Shown in pieces: positions 44,270-53,256 of a DNA stretch of 64,000 nucleotides (positions are counted from its first letter, which is position 1; the number at the start of each line of letters is the position of its first letter). The stretch lies in NCBI GenBank assembly GCA_001898965.1, contig MKVW01000009.1, positions 186,001 through 250,000 on the forward strand. The letters run 5' to 3'. Under the pieces are notes generated by a model. The model saw only the letters and a list, made by a program, of their open reading frames with translations. It did no database searches and was not told the DNA's origin. The position numbers were made by a program, and so were the translations under genes. Source of the DNA: Rhizobiales bacterium 62-17 (GTDB taxonomy: Bacteria; Pseudomonadota; Alphaproteobacteria; Rhizobiales; Beijerinckiaceae).

Positions 44270-46552
44270 ATGCATGTTGTGTTGCGTACCGCAGCCTGGT
44301 TGACGTCCGGACTGGCCGCGCTTCTATTTTTGACTCAGCCTGTCAGTACCGGCGCGCAATTCACGCTCGGCTGCTTCGTCATCGTCGCCATGATCGCGGT
44401 GTGGAAGTTCAGCCACGGCAAACTCTCGCGACAAATCTTCCTGGCCCTCGGCACGTTCGTGGTCCTGCGCTACCTCTATTGGCGTTTCACCAGCACGTTG
44501 CCGCCGGCAACCGACATGATCGGCTTTTCTCTCGGCCTCTTCCTGCTCCTTGCCGAGATGTATTGCGTGATGATTCTGTTCATCAGCCTGATCATCAACG
44601 CCGATCCCTTGAAGCGCCAACCGCTGCCGCGCGAGGAAGACGCGGAGCTGCCGACCGTCGACGTGTTCATCCCCTCCTATAACGAGGACGAATATATTCT
44701 CGCCACCACCATGGCCGCCGCCATGTCGATGGATTATCCGCGCGAAAAGCTGACCGTCTGGCTGCTCGACGATGGCGGCACCGATCAGAAGTGCAACGAC
44801 CCCAATCCGGCGAAGGCCGAAGTGGCGCGCCAGCGCCGCGCCGATCTGCAGGCGCTCTGCGCCCAGATGGGCACGAAATATCTGACGCGCGCCCGCAACG
44901 AACACGCCAAGGCCGGCAATCTCAACAACGGCCTGAAAGCCTCGCGCGGCGAGGTCGTCGTCGTTTTCGATGCCGATCACGCGCCTTTCCGCGCCTTCCT
45001 GCGCGAGACTGTCGGCTATTTTGCCCGCGATCCGAAACTGTTCCTGGTGCAGACGCCGCACGTCTTTCTCAATCCCGATCCGATCGAGAAGAACCTGCAA
45101 ACCTTCAACCGCATGCCCTCCGAGAACGAAATGTTCTATTCGGTGACGCAGCGCGGTCTCGACAAATGGAACGGCTCGTTCTTCTGCGGCTCGGCTGCCC
45201 TTTTGCGCCGCACGGCGCTTGAATCGGTCGGTGGCTTCTCCGGTGTTACGATCACCGAGGACTGTGAAACCGCGCTCGATCTGCATTCCTCCGGCTGGAC
45301 CAGCGTCTTCGTCGACAAGCCTTTGATCGCCGGCCTGCAACCGGAAACCTTCGTGTCCTTCATCGGCCAACGCTCCCGCTGGGCGCAGGGCATGTTCCAG
45401 ATTCTCATCTTGAAGAACCCGCTGTTCAAGCGCGGCCTGCATGGCATCCAGCGCCTCGCCTATCTCTCCAGCATGTCCTTCTGGTTCTTCCCACTGCCGC
45501 GCCTCACCTTCATGCTGGCGCCGCTCTCCTACATTTTCTTCGACGTGAAGATCTTTGTCTCCAACGTCGACGAGGCCTTCGCCTATACGACGACCTATAT
45601 CGTCGTGAACCTGATGCTGCAGAACTACCTCTATGGCAATGTGCGCTGGCCGTGGATGTCGGAACTCTACGAATATCTGCAAGGCGTCTTTCTCTCGAAG
45701 GCCCTGTTCTCCGTCGCGCTCAGCCCGCGCAAGCCGACGTTCAACGTCACCGCCAAGGGCCTGTCCCTCGACAACGATCATATTTCCGAACTGGCCTGGC
45801 CGTTCTTTGCCTTGCATGGCCTACTGTTCGCCGGCGCGCTGATGGCCGCCTGGCGCTATATGTTCGAGCCCGGCGTCAGCGATCTCATGCTGGTGGTCGG
45901 CGCGTGGAATGCGTTCAATCTGATGATCGCCGGCGTCGCCTTGGGCGCGGTCGCCGAGCGCAAGCAGCTCGACCGTCACCCGCGCCTCATCATCGACCGT
46001 CGCGGCGAGATCGACATCGACGGCAAGAAATATCCCGCCAAGATCGTCAACGTGTCGGCGGGCGGCTGCGCCATCACCTTCGAAGACGAGGCGCCGCCGC
46101 AGGCCGATGAAGGCGCCGTCGGCCGCTTGAGCATCACCCCGATGGGCGAAATCATCACGACGGAAACCCTGCCGGTGCTCATCAAGCCCGGCCGCTCGGT
46201 GAATGGTGTCGTCGTCCACGGCCTCGCCTTCGCCGACCTGACGCCGCGCGAATATTATGTGCTCGCCGACCTCATGTATGCCGATTCCGATGCCCTGCCG
46301 CGTTTCCTGGCGACGCGTCGCTCGCACAAGAATGTCTTCTCGGGAACGTTCGAATTCATCTGGTGGGGCCTGCTCGAACCGTTCCGCGCTTACTCGTACC
46401 TGCGCAAGGAAATCGGCGGCCGCAAGACCGTCGAGAAGACGGAAACCTCGCCGGAAATGTCCGTCGAAATGCTGAAGAAGCTCGTCGAAATGGCCAACGG
46501 CGGCAAGCCTGCCGCCAACGACGGGAAGCCGATCGAAACCAAGGCTGCGTGA
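44270..46552 (+). CDS. bcsA: Cellulose synthase catalytic subunit (UDP-forming)
   Basis: 760 aa. Membrane GT2 enzyme polymerising UDP-glucose and threading the glucan across the inner membrane. GT2 motifs are intact: DDG (167-169), DAD (234-236, in VVFDADHAPF), TED (329-331) and QRSRW (367-371). Membrane helices flank the GT domain (about 10-45, 55-112, 390-460, 505-560). The PilZ domain starts near 562. Its NxSxxG motif is present (Asn594, Ser596, Gly599), but the RxxxR motif reads D568-R-H-P-R572, losing the first Arg expected to hold c-di-GMP. First gene of bcsA-bcsB-bcsZ-TPR-bcsN. Confidence 0.96.
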   Translation: MHVVLRTAAWLTSGLAALLFLTQPVSTGAQFTLGCFVIVAMIAVWKFSHGKLSRQIFLALGTFVVLRYLYWRFTSTLPPATDMIGFSLGLFLLLAEMYCVMILFISLIINADPLKRQPLPREEDAELPTVDVFIPSYNEDEYILATTMAAAMSMDYPREKLTVWLLDDGGTDQKCNDPNPAKAEVARQRRADLQALCAQMGTKYLTRARNEHAKAGNLNNGLKASRGEVVVVFDADHAPFRAFLRETVGYFARDPKLFLVQTPHVFLNPDPIEKNLQTFNRMPSENEMFYSVTQRGLDKWNGSFFCGSAALLRRTALESVGGFSGVTITEDCETALDLHSSGWTSVFVDKPLIAGLQPETFVSFIGQRSRWAQGMFQILILKNPLFKRGLHGIQRLAYLSSMSFWFFPLPRLTFMLAPLSYIFFDVKIFVSNVDEAFAYTTTYIVVNLMLQNYLYGNVRWPWMSELYEYLQGVFLSKALFSVALSPRKPTFNVTAKGLSLDNDHISELAWPFFALHGLLFAGALMAAWRYMFEPGVSDLMLVVGAWNAFNLMIAGVALGAVAERKQLDRHPRLIIDRRGEIDIDGKKYPAKIVNVSAGGCAITFEDEAPPQADEGAVGRLSITPMGEIITTETLPVLIKPGRSVNGVVVHGLAFADLTPREYYVLADLMYADSDALPRFLATRRSHKNVFSGTFEFIWWGLLEPFRAYSYLRKEIGGRKTVEKTETSPEMSVEMLKKLVEMANGGKPAANDGKPIETKAA

Positions 46553-46581
46553 CACAGGATCAAGGGACCAGACACAAGAAA

Positions 46582-49479
46582 ATGCCGATCAGCAGGTCCA
46601 TATCGTTTGCAGCGACGCAAACGCTCGCGGCGGTCATGCTCATGGCCGCGAGCGCCTTTGCGCATGCGCAGCCGATATTCACGACGGCACCGCCAAGCCT
46701 GCAACGCCTCCAACCGACGTCGCCGCAGCCGGCCGAGACGCAGCCGCAGAAGCCATCCGATCTCTACGGCGTGCAGCAATTGCGCCGCTCGCTGCCGCCG
46801 ACAGCCAGCACCGAGACGCGCCCGCCGCCGCGGCAAATTCCACTTGGCCCCGTGCCCGCGCCAGCCGAAGCACCAGCGACCGCGCAATTGCCGGTGCCTG
46901 TGGCGCCCGCTCCTGTCGCGCAAGCCCCTGTCGCTCAAACGCCTGTCGCTCCTGCCCCCGTCGCGCAGGCTCCCGTTGTTCAGCCGCCGCCGGCCACCCA
47001 GCCGGCACCGGTCGCGCAAGCACCCGCTGCACCTGCCGCGCCCACATCCGGCATGGCCCCTATCGCCATTCCGGTGACGCCCCAGATGGCGGCGCCGAAA
47101 CCATTCACGCCGACCACCCAGCCAAAGCCGACCATCGCCACCCGCGGCGGGTCGCTGAAGGAGAATGGCGTTCTGCTGCGCCATCTCGCCAACAATGTGC
47201 AGGGCTTCCGCCTGTCCGGTGAAATCGGTTCGTCCGAATGGCCGCTCTATCTCACCGAGAACCAGATTCAGCGCGGCCTGAAATTCCAGATCGGCTTCCT
47301 GTCGGCGGTCTCGGTCATGCCGGAAGCTTCTTATCTGACGTTGATGGTCAACGATCAGACGGTTGGCCGCACCAATATTACCGGCTCGCGCGGCGTGCGC
47401 ACCGCGGTCTTCGATATTCCCGACGGCTTGATGAAGGCGGGTTTCAACTCGATCCGCATCATGGCCGAGCAGCGCCATCGCGTCGATTGCTCGCTGCAAG
47501 CGACCTATGAATTGTGGACGCAGATCGATCCGACCCAGACTGGACTGGTGCTGAGCGGCACCGGCGCCGTCACCAATATCGCCGATCTCGCCGCCCTGCC
47601 GGTCGATGAACAAGGCGCCATGCCGATCCGCGCCGTCATTCCCGGCAAGACCAGCGTCGCCAGCATCGATCGCGTCATCCGCGCCACCCAGATGCTGGCG
47701 CTGCATGGCCGCTTTCAGCAAACGTCCGTCGATGTCGGACCGCTCGCCGACGGCCTGCATGGCATCAATCTCGCCATCGGCACCATCAACGACATCGGCA
47801 GCCAACTCGGCGCGATGAATGTCGGGCAGGTGCTGGGACCGCGCGTCGTCATCATCCCCGCCTCCGGCGGCAAGCGCACCACCGTGGTCTTCACCGGCCG
47901 CACCGAAGAGGACGTGAACGCCGCGCTGCGCCAGTTCGCCATTTCATCGGAACTGAAAGGTACGCCGCAGGGCATTCGCGCAGCGCAGGCCTTCCCCGGC
48001 TATCGGCTGTTCGGCGGCGAGCGCATCAAGCTGCGCGACCTCGGCGTCATCAGCCAGGAATTCAGCGGCCGCATGTTCCGCGTCGGCTTCAACATCGTAC
48101 TGCCGCCGGATTTCTATTCCGCCGATTATGCGAAAGTGACGCTCGATCTGGCCGGCGGCTATGCGCCGGGCCTGCGCACCGGTGCGCAGATCGTCGTCAA
48201 CGTCAACACGCGCACCGCCGTCAGCCTGGCCCTGCCGAAGAGCAGCGGCGACGTCTTCCAGCGCAATCCGATTCCATTGCCGCTCGGTAGCCTGCGGCCA
48301 GGCCTCAACCGCATCGAGATCGAAGCGCAGCTCGCCGTGCCAAGCGACACGGCCTGCGATCCCATCGCCGCCATTTCCGGCCGCAAGCGTTTCCTGCTGC
48401 TCGATTCCACCGAGATCGAACTGCCGAAGATCGCCCGCATCGGCCGCATGCCCGATCTCGCGGTGACGGCGACCGGCGCCTTTCCCTATGCCAGCTCCGA
48501 GAAGCGCCCGGTGCTTTATGTGCCGGCACCCAGCAAGGAAGCGATCGGCGCGGCGGCGACCTTGGCCACCCATCTCGCCACCTCGGCCGGCAAACCGATC
48601 GACTTCGAATTGACCTTGAACGAGCCGACACCTGAGCAAGGGCCGGCCTTGATCATCGCACCGGCGCTGTCAGTACAGAACGACACCTATAAATCCGTCG
48701 GCTTGCAACAGCAGATCATTCTCGACAACTGGAGCGAGGCGACGAGCGCGGAAGCCGTGCCGCAGAGCGAACAGTTGTCGCGCACCGAAGCGATGGCACG
48801 CCATCGTCTCGTCCTGCAACGCAATTTCCCCGCCGCCTGCCACATGCCGACGCCGCAAGGCGGCTTCCGCAGTGCCGAGGCCTCCGCCAAATTCCGCGTC
48901 GACCCAACCGCCGTCGGCGCCATCGGCGATGCCGACAAAGGGCTTTATGACGAGTGGGACAGCAACATCCGCAATCAGGACGGCATGTTCGGCAAGGCCG
49001 TCAACACCTATCGGCGTGCGCTCGATTGGGGCAGTTCGCTCTACGGCGACACGCGTAACTGGATCGGCGATCATTTCGAAGTTCGTGTCCGCCGGCCCGT
49101 GTTGACGCGGCAGGCCTCGCTTGTGATGGCGCAGGATCTGACCGGCAGCACGCCCGACAGCGTGCGCACTCTGGTCACCGCACCCAATGCGTCGATGCTT
49201 GCCCAGTCGGTCAACTGCCTGGTCGATCCGCGCGTCTGGCAGCAGATCAGCGGCAAGGTTTCCGTGTTGAACGCCGCCGAAGGCGCCATCGTCGACATTC
49301 CCGTCGAGAATGCGCGACTGGTGGCGACGCAACCGCTTTCCATCGACAACATGCGCCTGATCGCCGCCGGCTGGTTGTCGCTGAATCGAAATATTTACGT
49401 TCTGTTGGCCTTCATACTGGCGCTGGTTCTGGCGTGTGCCACGCACTGGTTCTTGAAGGGCGTGGGTCGGAGTACATGA
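46582..49479 (+). CDS. bcsB: Cellulose synthase periplasmic subunit BcsB
   Basis: 965 aa, larger than most BcsB (about 750-800) because of a long N-terminal Pro/Ala linker. Signal peptide ends FAHAQ; residues about 35-180 are Pro/Ala/Gln-rich with repeated PVAQAPVAQTPVAPAPVAQA units. Then two carbohydrate-binding-like and flavodoxin-like domains (NGVLLRHLANNVQGFRLSGE, YLTLMVNDQTVGRTNITGS, ending KRFLLLDSTEIELPKIARIG), and a C-terminal membrane anchor IYVLLAFILALVLACATHWF that docks on BcsA. ATG at 46582; the upstream frame overlaps bcsA and is not used. Overlaps bcsZ by 4 bp. Confidence 0.93.
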   Translation: MPISRSISFAATQTLAAVMLMAASAFAHAQPIFTTAPPSLQRLQPTSPQPAETQPQKPSDLYGVQQLRRSLPPTASTETRPPPRQIPLGPVPAPAEAPATAQLPVPVAPAPVAQAPVAQTPVAPAPVAQAPVVQPPPATQPAPVAQAPAAPAAPTSGMAPIAIPVTPQMAAPKPFTPTTQPKPTIATRGGSLKENGVLLRHLANNVQGFRLSGEIGSSEWPLYLTENQIQRGLKFQIGFLSAVSVMPEASYLTLMVNDQTVGRTNITGSRGVRTAVFDIPDGLMKAGFNSIRIMAEQRHRVDCSLQATYELWTQIDPTQTGLVLSGTGAVTNIADLAALPVDEQGAMPIRAVIPGKTSVASIDRVIRATQMLALHGRFQQTSVDVGPLADGLHGINLAIGTINDIGSQLGAMNVGQVLGPRVVIIPASGGKRTTVVFTGRTEEDVNAALRQFAISSELKGTPQGIRAAQAFPGYRLFGGERIKLRDLGVISQEFSGRMFRVGFNIVLPPDFYSADYAKVTLDLAGGYAPGLRTGAQIVVNVNTRTAVSLALPKSSGDVFQRNPIPLPLGSLRPGLNRIEIEAQLAVPSDTACDPIAAISGRKRFLLLDSTEIELPKIARIGRMPDLAVTATGAFPYASSEKRPVLYVPAPSKEAIGAAATLATHLATSAGKPIDFELTLNEPTPEQGPALIIAPALSVQNDTYKSVGLQQQIILDNWSEATSAEAVPQSEQLSRTEAMARHRLVLQRNFPAACHMPTPQGGFRSAEASAKFRVDPTAVGAIGDADKGLYDEWDSNIRNQDGMFGKAVNTYRRALDWGSSLYGDTRNWIGDHFEVRVRRPVLTRQASLVMAQDLTGSTPDSVRTLVTAPNASMLAQSVNCLVDPRVWQQISGKVSVLNAAEGAIVDIPVENARLVATQPLSIDNMRLIAAGWLSLNRNIYVLLAFILALVLACATHWFLKGVGRST

Positions 49480-50624
49480 TGCGTATCCTGAAGGCGATCG
49501 CGACCGCCTCTCTGTTGCTCGCGTCCTCGACGATCCCGTCCTGGGCGCAGGCACAAGGTGTGACGCCGGCCAATGTGCCGGTGAGCGAGCCGCGGCGCGT
49601 TCTGTCTCTCGACGCCCGCGCCATGCCGCTCGGCGGCACGTTCAAGACGCTGCAATATTGGCAGGCCTACAAGGCGCGCTTCATCACCAACACCGGCCGC
49701 GTCGTCGATACCGCCAACGATCTCATCAGCCACAGCGAGGGCCAGGGCTATGCCATGCTGCTGGCGGTGGCAGCCAACGACCGCCCGACCTTCGATCGCA
49801 TCTGGACGTGGACGCGCGCCAATCTGATGGTGCGCGACGATCAGCTCATGGCCTGGCGCTGGTCGCCCAATCATCGCCCCGGCGTATCCGACATGAACAA
49901 CGCCAGCGACGGCGACATTCTCGTCGCCTGGGCACTCGCCGAAGCGGGCGAGCTGTGGGCCGATGTCTCCTATTATATTGCCGGGCGGCGCATCGCCGTC
50001 GAGGTCGGCCGCAAACTCGTTCTGTTCAAGGCGCAACAGGGCGCGCTGCTCCTGCCTGCCGTCAACGGCTTTTCGGCCGGCGAGCGGCCTGATGGCCCCG
50101 TGGTGAACCTGTCCTATTACGTCTTCCCCGCCTTCGCGCGGCTCTATCTCGTCGCGCCGGAACTCGATTGGAACGGCCTGACGCAGACCGGCCTCGACCT
50201 GATGAAGGCGGCGCGCTTCGGGCCGCAAAGCCTGCCAACCGAATGGATTTCCATCCGCGACAACGGCATCAAACCGGCTGACGGCTTTCCGGCGCAGTTC
50301 TCCTATAATTCGATCCGCATTCCGCTCTACATGGCCTGGGCTGGCGTCGGCGATTGGGACAGCTATGCGCCCTTCTATGCCTGGTCGACGCGCAAGCGCG
50401 GCAGCGTCGCCGCCATCGAAGTGAGTTCCGGTCGCGAAGTCGAGCAGCTTGGCGAAGCCGGCTATTCCAGCATCGCCGCGCTCCTGTCCTGCGCCATCGA
50501 TCAGGCGCCGATTCCCGCCAATCTCCGCGCGACGCGCGATGCGGATAATTACTATCCGACGACGCTGCACATGATGGCGCTGCTGGCGGTTCAGATGAGG
50601 TATGCTGCATGCCTCAGAAACTGA
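49476..50624 (+). CDS. bcsZ: GH8 endo-1,4-beta-glucanase BcsZ
   Basis: 382 aa from the ATG at 49476 that overlaps the bcsB stop; an adjacent second ATG at 49479 is also possible. Signal peptide ends SWAQA. GH8 family: the proton donor is Glu88 in SHSEGQGYAML, and NNASDGDILVAWAL (Asp145, Asp147) is the conserved substrate-binding block. Late in the chain the motif reads FSYNSIRIPLYMAW; in E. coli BcsZ-type (GH8a) enzymes I recall Asp where this has Asn, and that Asp acts as the base. Trims or relieves the growing cellulose in the periplasm. Overlaps the next gene by 16 bp. Confidence 0.9.
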   Translation: MMRILKAIATASLLLASSTIPSWAQAQGVTPANVPVSEPRRVLSLDARAMPLGGTFKTLQYWQAYKARFITNTGRVVDTANDLISHSEGQGYAMLLAVAANDRPTFDRIWTWTRANLMVRDDQLMAWRWSPNHRPGVSDMNNASDGDILVAWALAEAGELWADVSYYIAGRRIAVEVGRKLVLFKAQQGALLLPAVNGFSAGERPDGPVVNLSYYVFPAFARLYLVAPELDWNGLTQTGLDLMKAARFGPQSLPTEWISIRDNGIKPADGFPAQFSYNSIRIPLYMAWAGVGDWDSYAPFYAWSTRKRGSVAAIEVSSGREVEQLGEAGYSSIAALLSCAIDQAPIPANLRATRDADNYYPTTLHMMALLAVQMRYAACLRN

Positions 50625-53254
50625 AATCGCATCTTCTGAGCCTGGGCCTCTGCGCCGCCGCCTTCGTCGCGGCGCCGGTGGCGTTTGGCCAGAGCGATTT
50701 CATTGTCGAGGGCGCGCGTCCGCGTCCCAGCATTGCGCCGACGCCTGCACCAAACAACCGCCCCATCGACGCACCGCGCGCGGCGCCGCAGGCGATCCAG
50801 CCTGTTCCGGGCCTTGGCCTGCCGCTCGGCCCCGGCGAAACGGTCGACGATTCCGCCTTGCGCTATTACGCCTCGCTCAATCAAACGCAGCGCGTGCAGA
50901 CGGAAATGCGCCGCCTGCAACGGCTTTATCCCGGCTGGGAACCGCCGGCCGATCTCTATGAGCAGAACAGAGCGGGCGGCGAAGACGAACAATCCTTCTG
51001 GGATCTGTTCGCCGCCGATCAGCTCGACGATCTCAGAGCCGCCATCGATTTGCGCATGCGCGCCGAACCCGGCTGGCAGCCCTCAGCCGAACTGACGCAG
51101 AAGCTCGAGCGCAAGACATTGCGCAATCAGATTCTGTCGCTGTTCAACGGCGGCAAACTGCAAGACCTTCTCGACACGCTCAAGAAGGACAATTTCAATC
51201 CGGAAGAGACCGATGTCGACGTCCTCTGGGCGGTCGCCGAGGCCTATGCCAAAACCAAGCAGACCCAGGACGCGGTTCAGACCTACAAATCGATCCTGAC
51301 GATGAACCGTGAATCGGACGTGCGCCTCGCTACCATCCAGAAGGCGATGGCGGCCTTGCGCATGTCCGATGTCGAGCCGCTGATCGCCATGGGCCGCGCC
51401 AACGAATGGGCGCCGATCCAGGCCGACATCACACGCATGCGCATCAGCGCCTATCTGCACGATGAGCGCAAAGACGAAGTGCCCGGCACGGAGCTGAAAG
51501 CCTTCGAGGACTATGCGCGCAGCGCCAGCGATCCCAACCAGGCCGGCCTTGTCGCCTGGTACTATTACAAGGCGAAAGCCTTCCGCGAAGCGCTGGAATG
51601 GTTCAAGCTGGCGTTGGAGCGCGGCGGTGATGCGATGATCGCCCATGGCCTCGCCCATTCGCTGCGCGAACTCGGCATGTATCGCGAGACCGAGGAAGTC
51701 GCCTATGCCTGGCGGCAACCGCTGATCAATAATGCCATCCTGTTCATCGATATTCTCGAACGCGATCTCACCAAAGAAGTCCCGCCCTATATCGAGCCCG
51801 AGCGGCTGTTGCGTTACGCGCAGGTGACGATGGATCTGGGCTCCGGTGAAGGTGCCCAGGCGCTCGGCTGGTATGCCTATAATGCCTGCCAGTTCGACAC
51901 CGCCTACGAATGGTTCTCGCGTGCCGCCGCCTGGTATCCGAAGGAAGGAACCATTTACGGCCTCGCCGTTTCGGCGCGCCGCACCAAGCGGATGAAGGAA
52001 TATGTCGAGCTGATCAATCGCTACGACGGCCTGTTTCCGAAAGTCGTCGAACTGGTCTTCCCCGACGGCATCCGCCGCCCACCGACGCCGTGCGATCTGC
52101 AAACCGCCTCGCCGAAACAGCGCCAGCAGATGTTGAACAGCTATTACGCGACGCAGAACGCCTATGCCGGCCAGCAGAACATGTATCTCGGCCAACAGGC
52201 GCCACGCGCCGCTGGCCCGGGCCCCGGCGGCATGCGCAGCGGCAACGTGCAGCAGTTCACGCCGATGCAGCAGGGCTATGCGACGTGGCAGACGGCAGCA
52301 CCGCCGATGCCGAAATTGAATCCGCAGGAATTCCCCGTCGCCATCGGCCCGGAGAATCCGCTGCGCTTTGCTTCGTCGGGCCGATTGTTCGGCAAGCCGA
52401 TGGCGATCGCCGCCAGCGGCACGATGGCGATGACGCCGATGGCGCCTGAATATTATCGCGGCCCCTTCCCGCTCGTGGCGCGTCGTGTGCCTGGCGTCGG
52501 CGCCATGCCCTATGAGCGTTACGGCTTCGCTCTGCTGCCGGCCTGGAACGGCGCCACCCAGGCGAGCGAACCGCATACGGCGGAGAAAGCGCCGGAAGGC
52601 ACGATCTGGACGACGCAGCAGGCGGAAGATGCGCGCGCCACCCGGGGCACGTCGCAGGGCGCCGGCGGCGGCGCACTGCGCCAGGATCTCGAAGGCATCG
52701 CCGGCATGCTCAGCCAGTTGCCGCGCGTGCCGCCGCCCGCTGCCGCCACCGGCACTTCGGCGCCCTTCATGCCGATCCAGCCGCAGCCGACCATGCAGCA
52801 ATTCTCGCCCGGCGGTGGCCGGCGCTCGCAGATCGACATGACGCCGACGGGCGGCGTGACCAGGATCGCGCGCAGCATGAGCGACCCCAAACGCTCCTCG
52901 CCGGCGGCCCGCACCCTGTCGCTCTTGGCTTTCCTTGAGCCGCGCCCGACCGATCCCGATGCGCTGCCGGCCGCGCCCATGCGCGCGCCGCTCGCCAAGG
53001 TCAGCGACGACACCGGCCGTGAAGCCGTCGCGCGCTATAACGACAAAAATTACGCCGCCGCGCTCGCCATGCTCGACCGTCGCGCCAAAACTCTGTTCGA
53101 GCCGCTGGAGCTGCGGCTCGTGCGCGGCTGGTCCCTGCTTAATCTCGGCCGTCTCGGCGAGGCGCGGCAGGTCTTCGACCACCTGAATTCGCCGCCGCCG
53201 CTCGCCACGGCGGAATTCATCGTCACCACGCCCACGCAAGAGGAGGGCCACTAA
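50609..53254 (+). CDS. TPR protein of the cellulose operon (BcsK position)
   Basis: 881 aa. Signal peptide ends VAFGQ. Residues about 85-480 are helical with several tetratricopeptide-like repeats (for example YNACQFDTAYEWFSRAAAWY and WYYYKAKAFREALEWFKLAL, and a final YNDKNYAAALAMLDRRAKTL copy near 810), then a long low-complexity Pro/Gln/Met region (about 520-780) and a last short repeat. There is no C-terminal beta-barrel, so it is not BcsC; it may be the periplasmic scaffold and act with a separate outer-membrane component. Position and architecture fit the BcsK-type TPR proteins of alphaproteobacterial operons (my inference). Overlaps bcsZ by 16 bp. Confidence 0.78.
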   Translation: MPQKLKSHLLSLGLCAAAFVAAPVAFGQSDFIVEGARPRPSIAPTPAPNNRPIDAPRAAPQAIQPVPGLGLPLGPGETVDDSALRYYASLNQTQRVQTEMRRLQRLYPGWEPPADLYEQNRAGGEDEQSFWDLFAADQLDDLRAAIDLRMRAEPGWQPSAELTQKLERKTLRNQILSLFNGGKLQDLLDTLKKDNFNPEETDVDVLWAVAEAYAKTKQTQDAVQTYKSILTMNRESDVRLATIQKAMAALRMSDVEPLIAMGRANEWAPIQADITRMRISAYLHDERKDEVPGTELKAFEDYARSASDPNQAGLVAWYYYKAKAFREALEWFKLALERGGDAMIAHGLAHSLRELGMYRETEEVAYAWRQPLINNAILFIDILERDLTKEVPPYIEPERLLRYAQVTMDLGSGEGAQALGWYAYNACQFDTAYEWFSRAAAWYPKEGTIYGLAVSARRTKRMKEYVELINRYDGLFPKVVELVFPDGIRRPPTPCDLQTASPKQRQQMLNSYYATQNAYAGQQNMYLGQQAPRAAGPGPGGMRSGNVQQFTPMQQGYATWQTAAPPMPKLNPQEFPVAIGPENPLRFASSGRLFGKPMAIAASGTMAMTPMAPEYYRGPFPLVARRVPGVGAMPYERYGFALLPAWNGATQASEPHTAEKAPEGTIWTTQQAEDARATRGTSQGAGGGALRQDLEGIAGMLSQLPRVPPPAAATGTSAPFMPIQPQPTMQQFSPGGGRRSQIDMTPTGGVTRIARSMSDPKRSSPAARTLSLLAFLEPRPTDPDALPAAPMRAPLAKVSDDTGREAVARYNDKNYAAALAMLDRRAKTLFEPLELRLVRGWSLLNLGRLGEARQVFDHLNSPPPLATAEFIVTTPTQEEGH

Positions 53255-53256
53255 AC

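Noticed and set aside
51083..53251. Very long minus-strand open frame opposite the TPR gene, 722 codons
   Set aside because: It is antisense to a gene with signal peptide, TPR pattern and operon coupling; its composition is rich in Arg, His and Gly as expected for a GC-rich shadow.
50609..53254. Call of the TPR protein as BcsC
   Set aside because: The C-terminus has a last helical repeat and ends in TPTQEEGH; no beta-barrel strands are visible.
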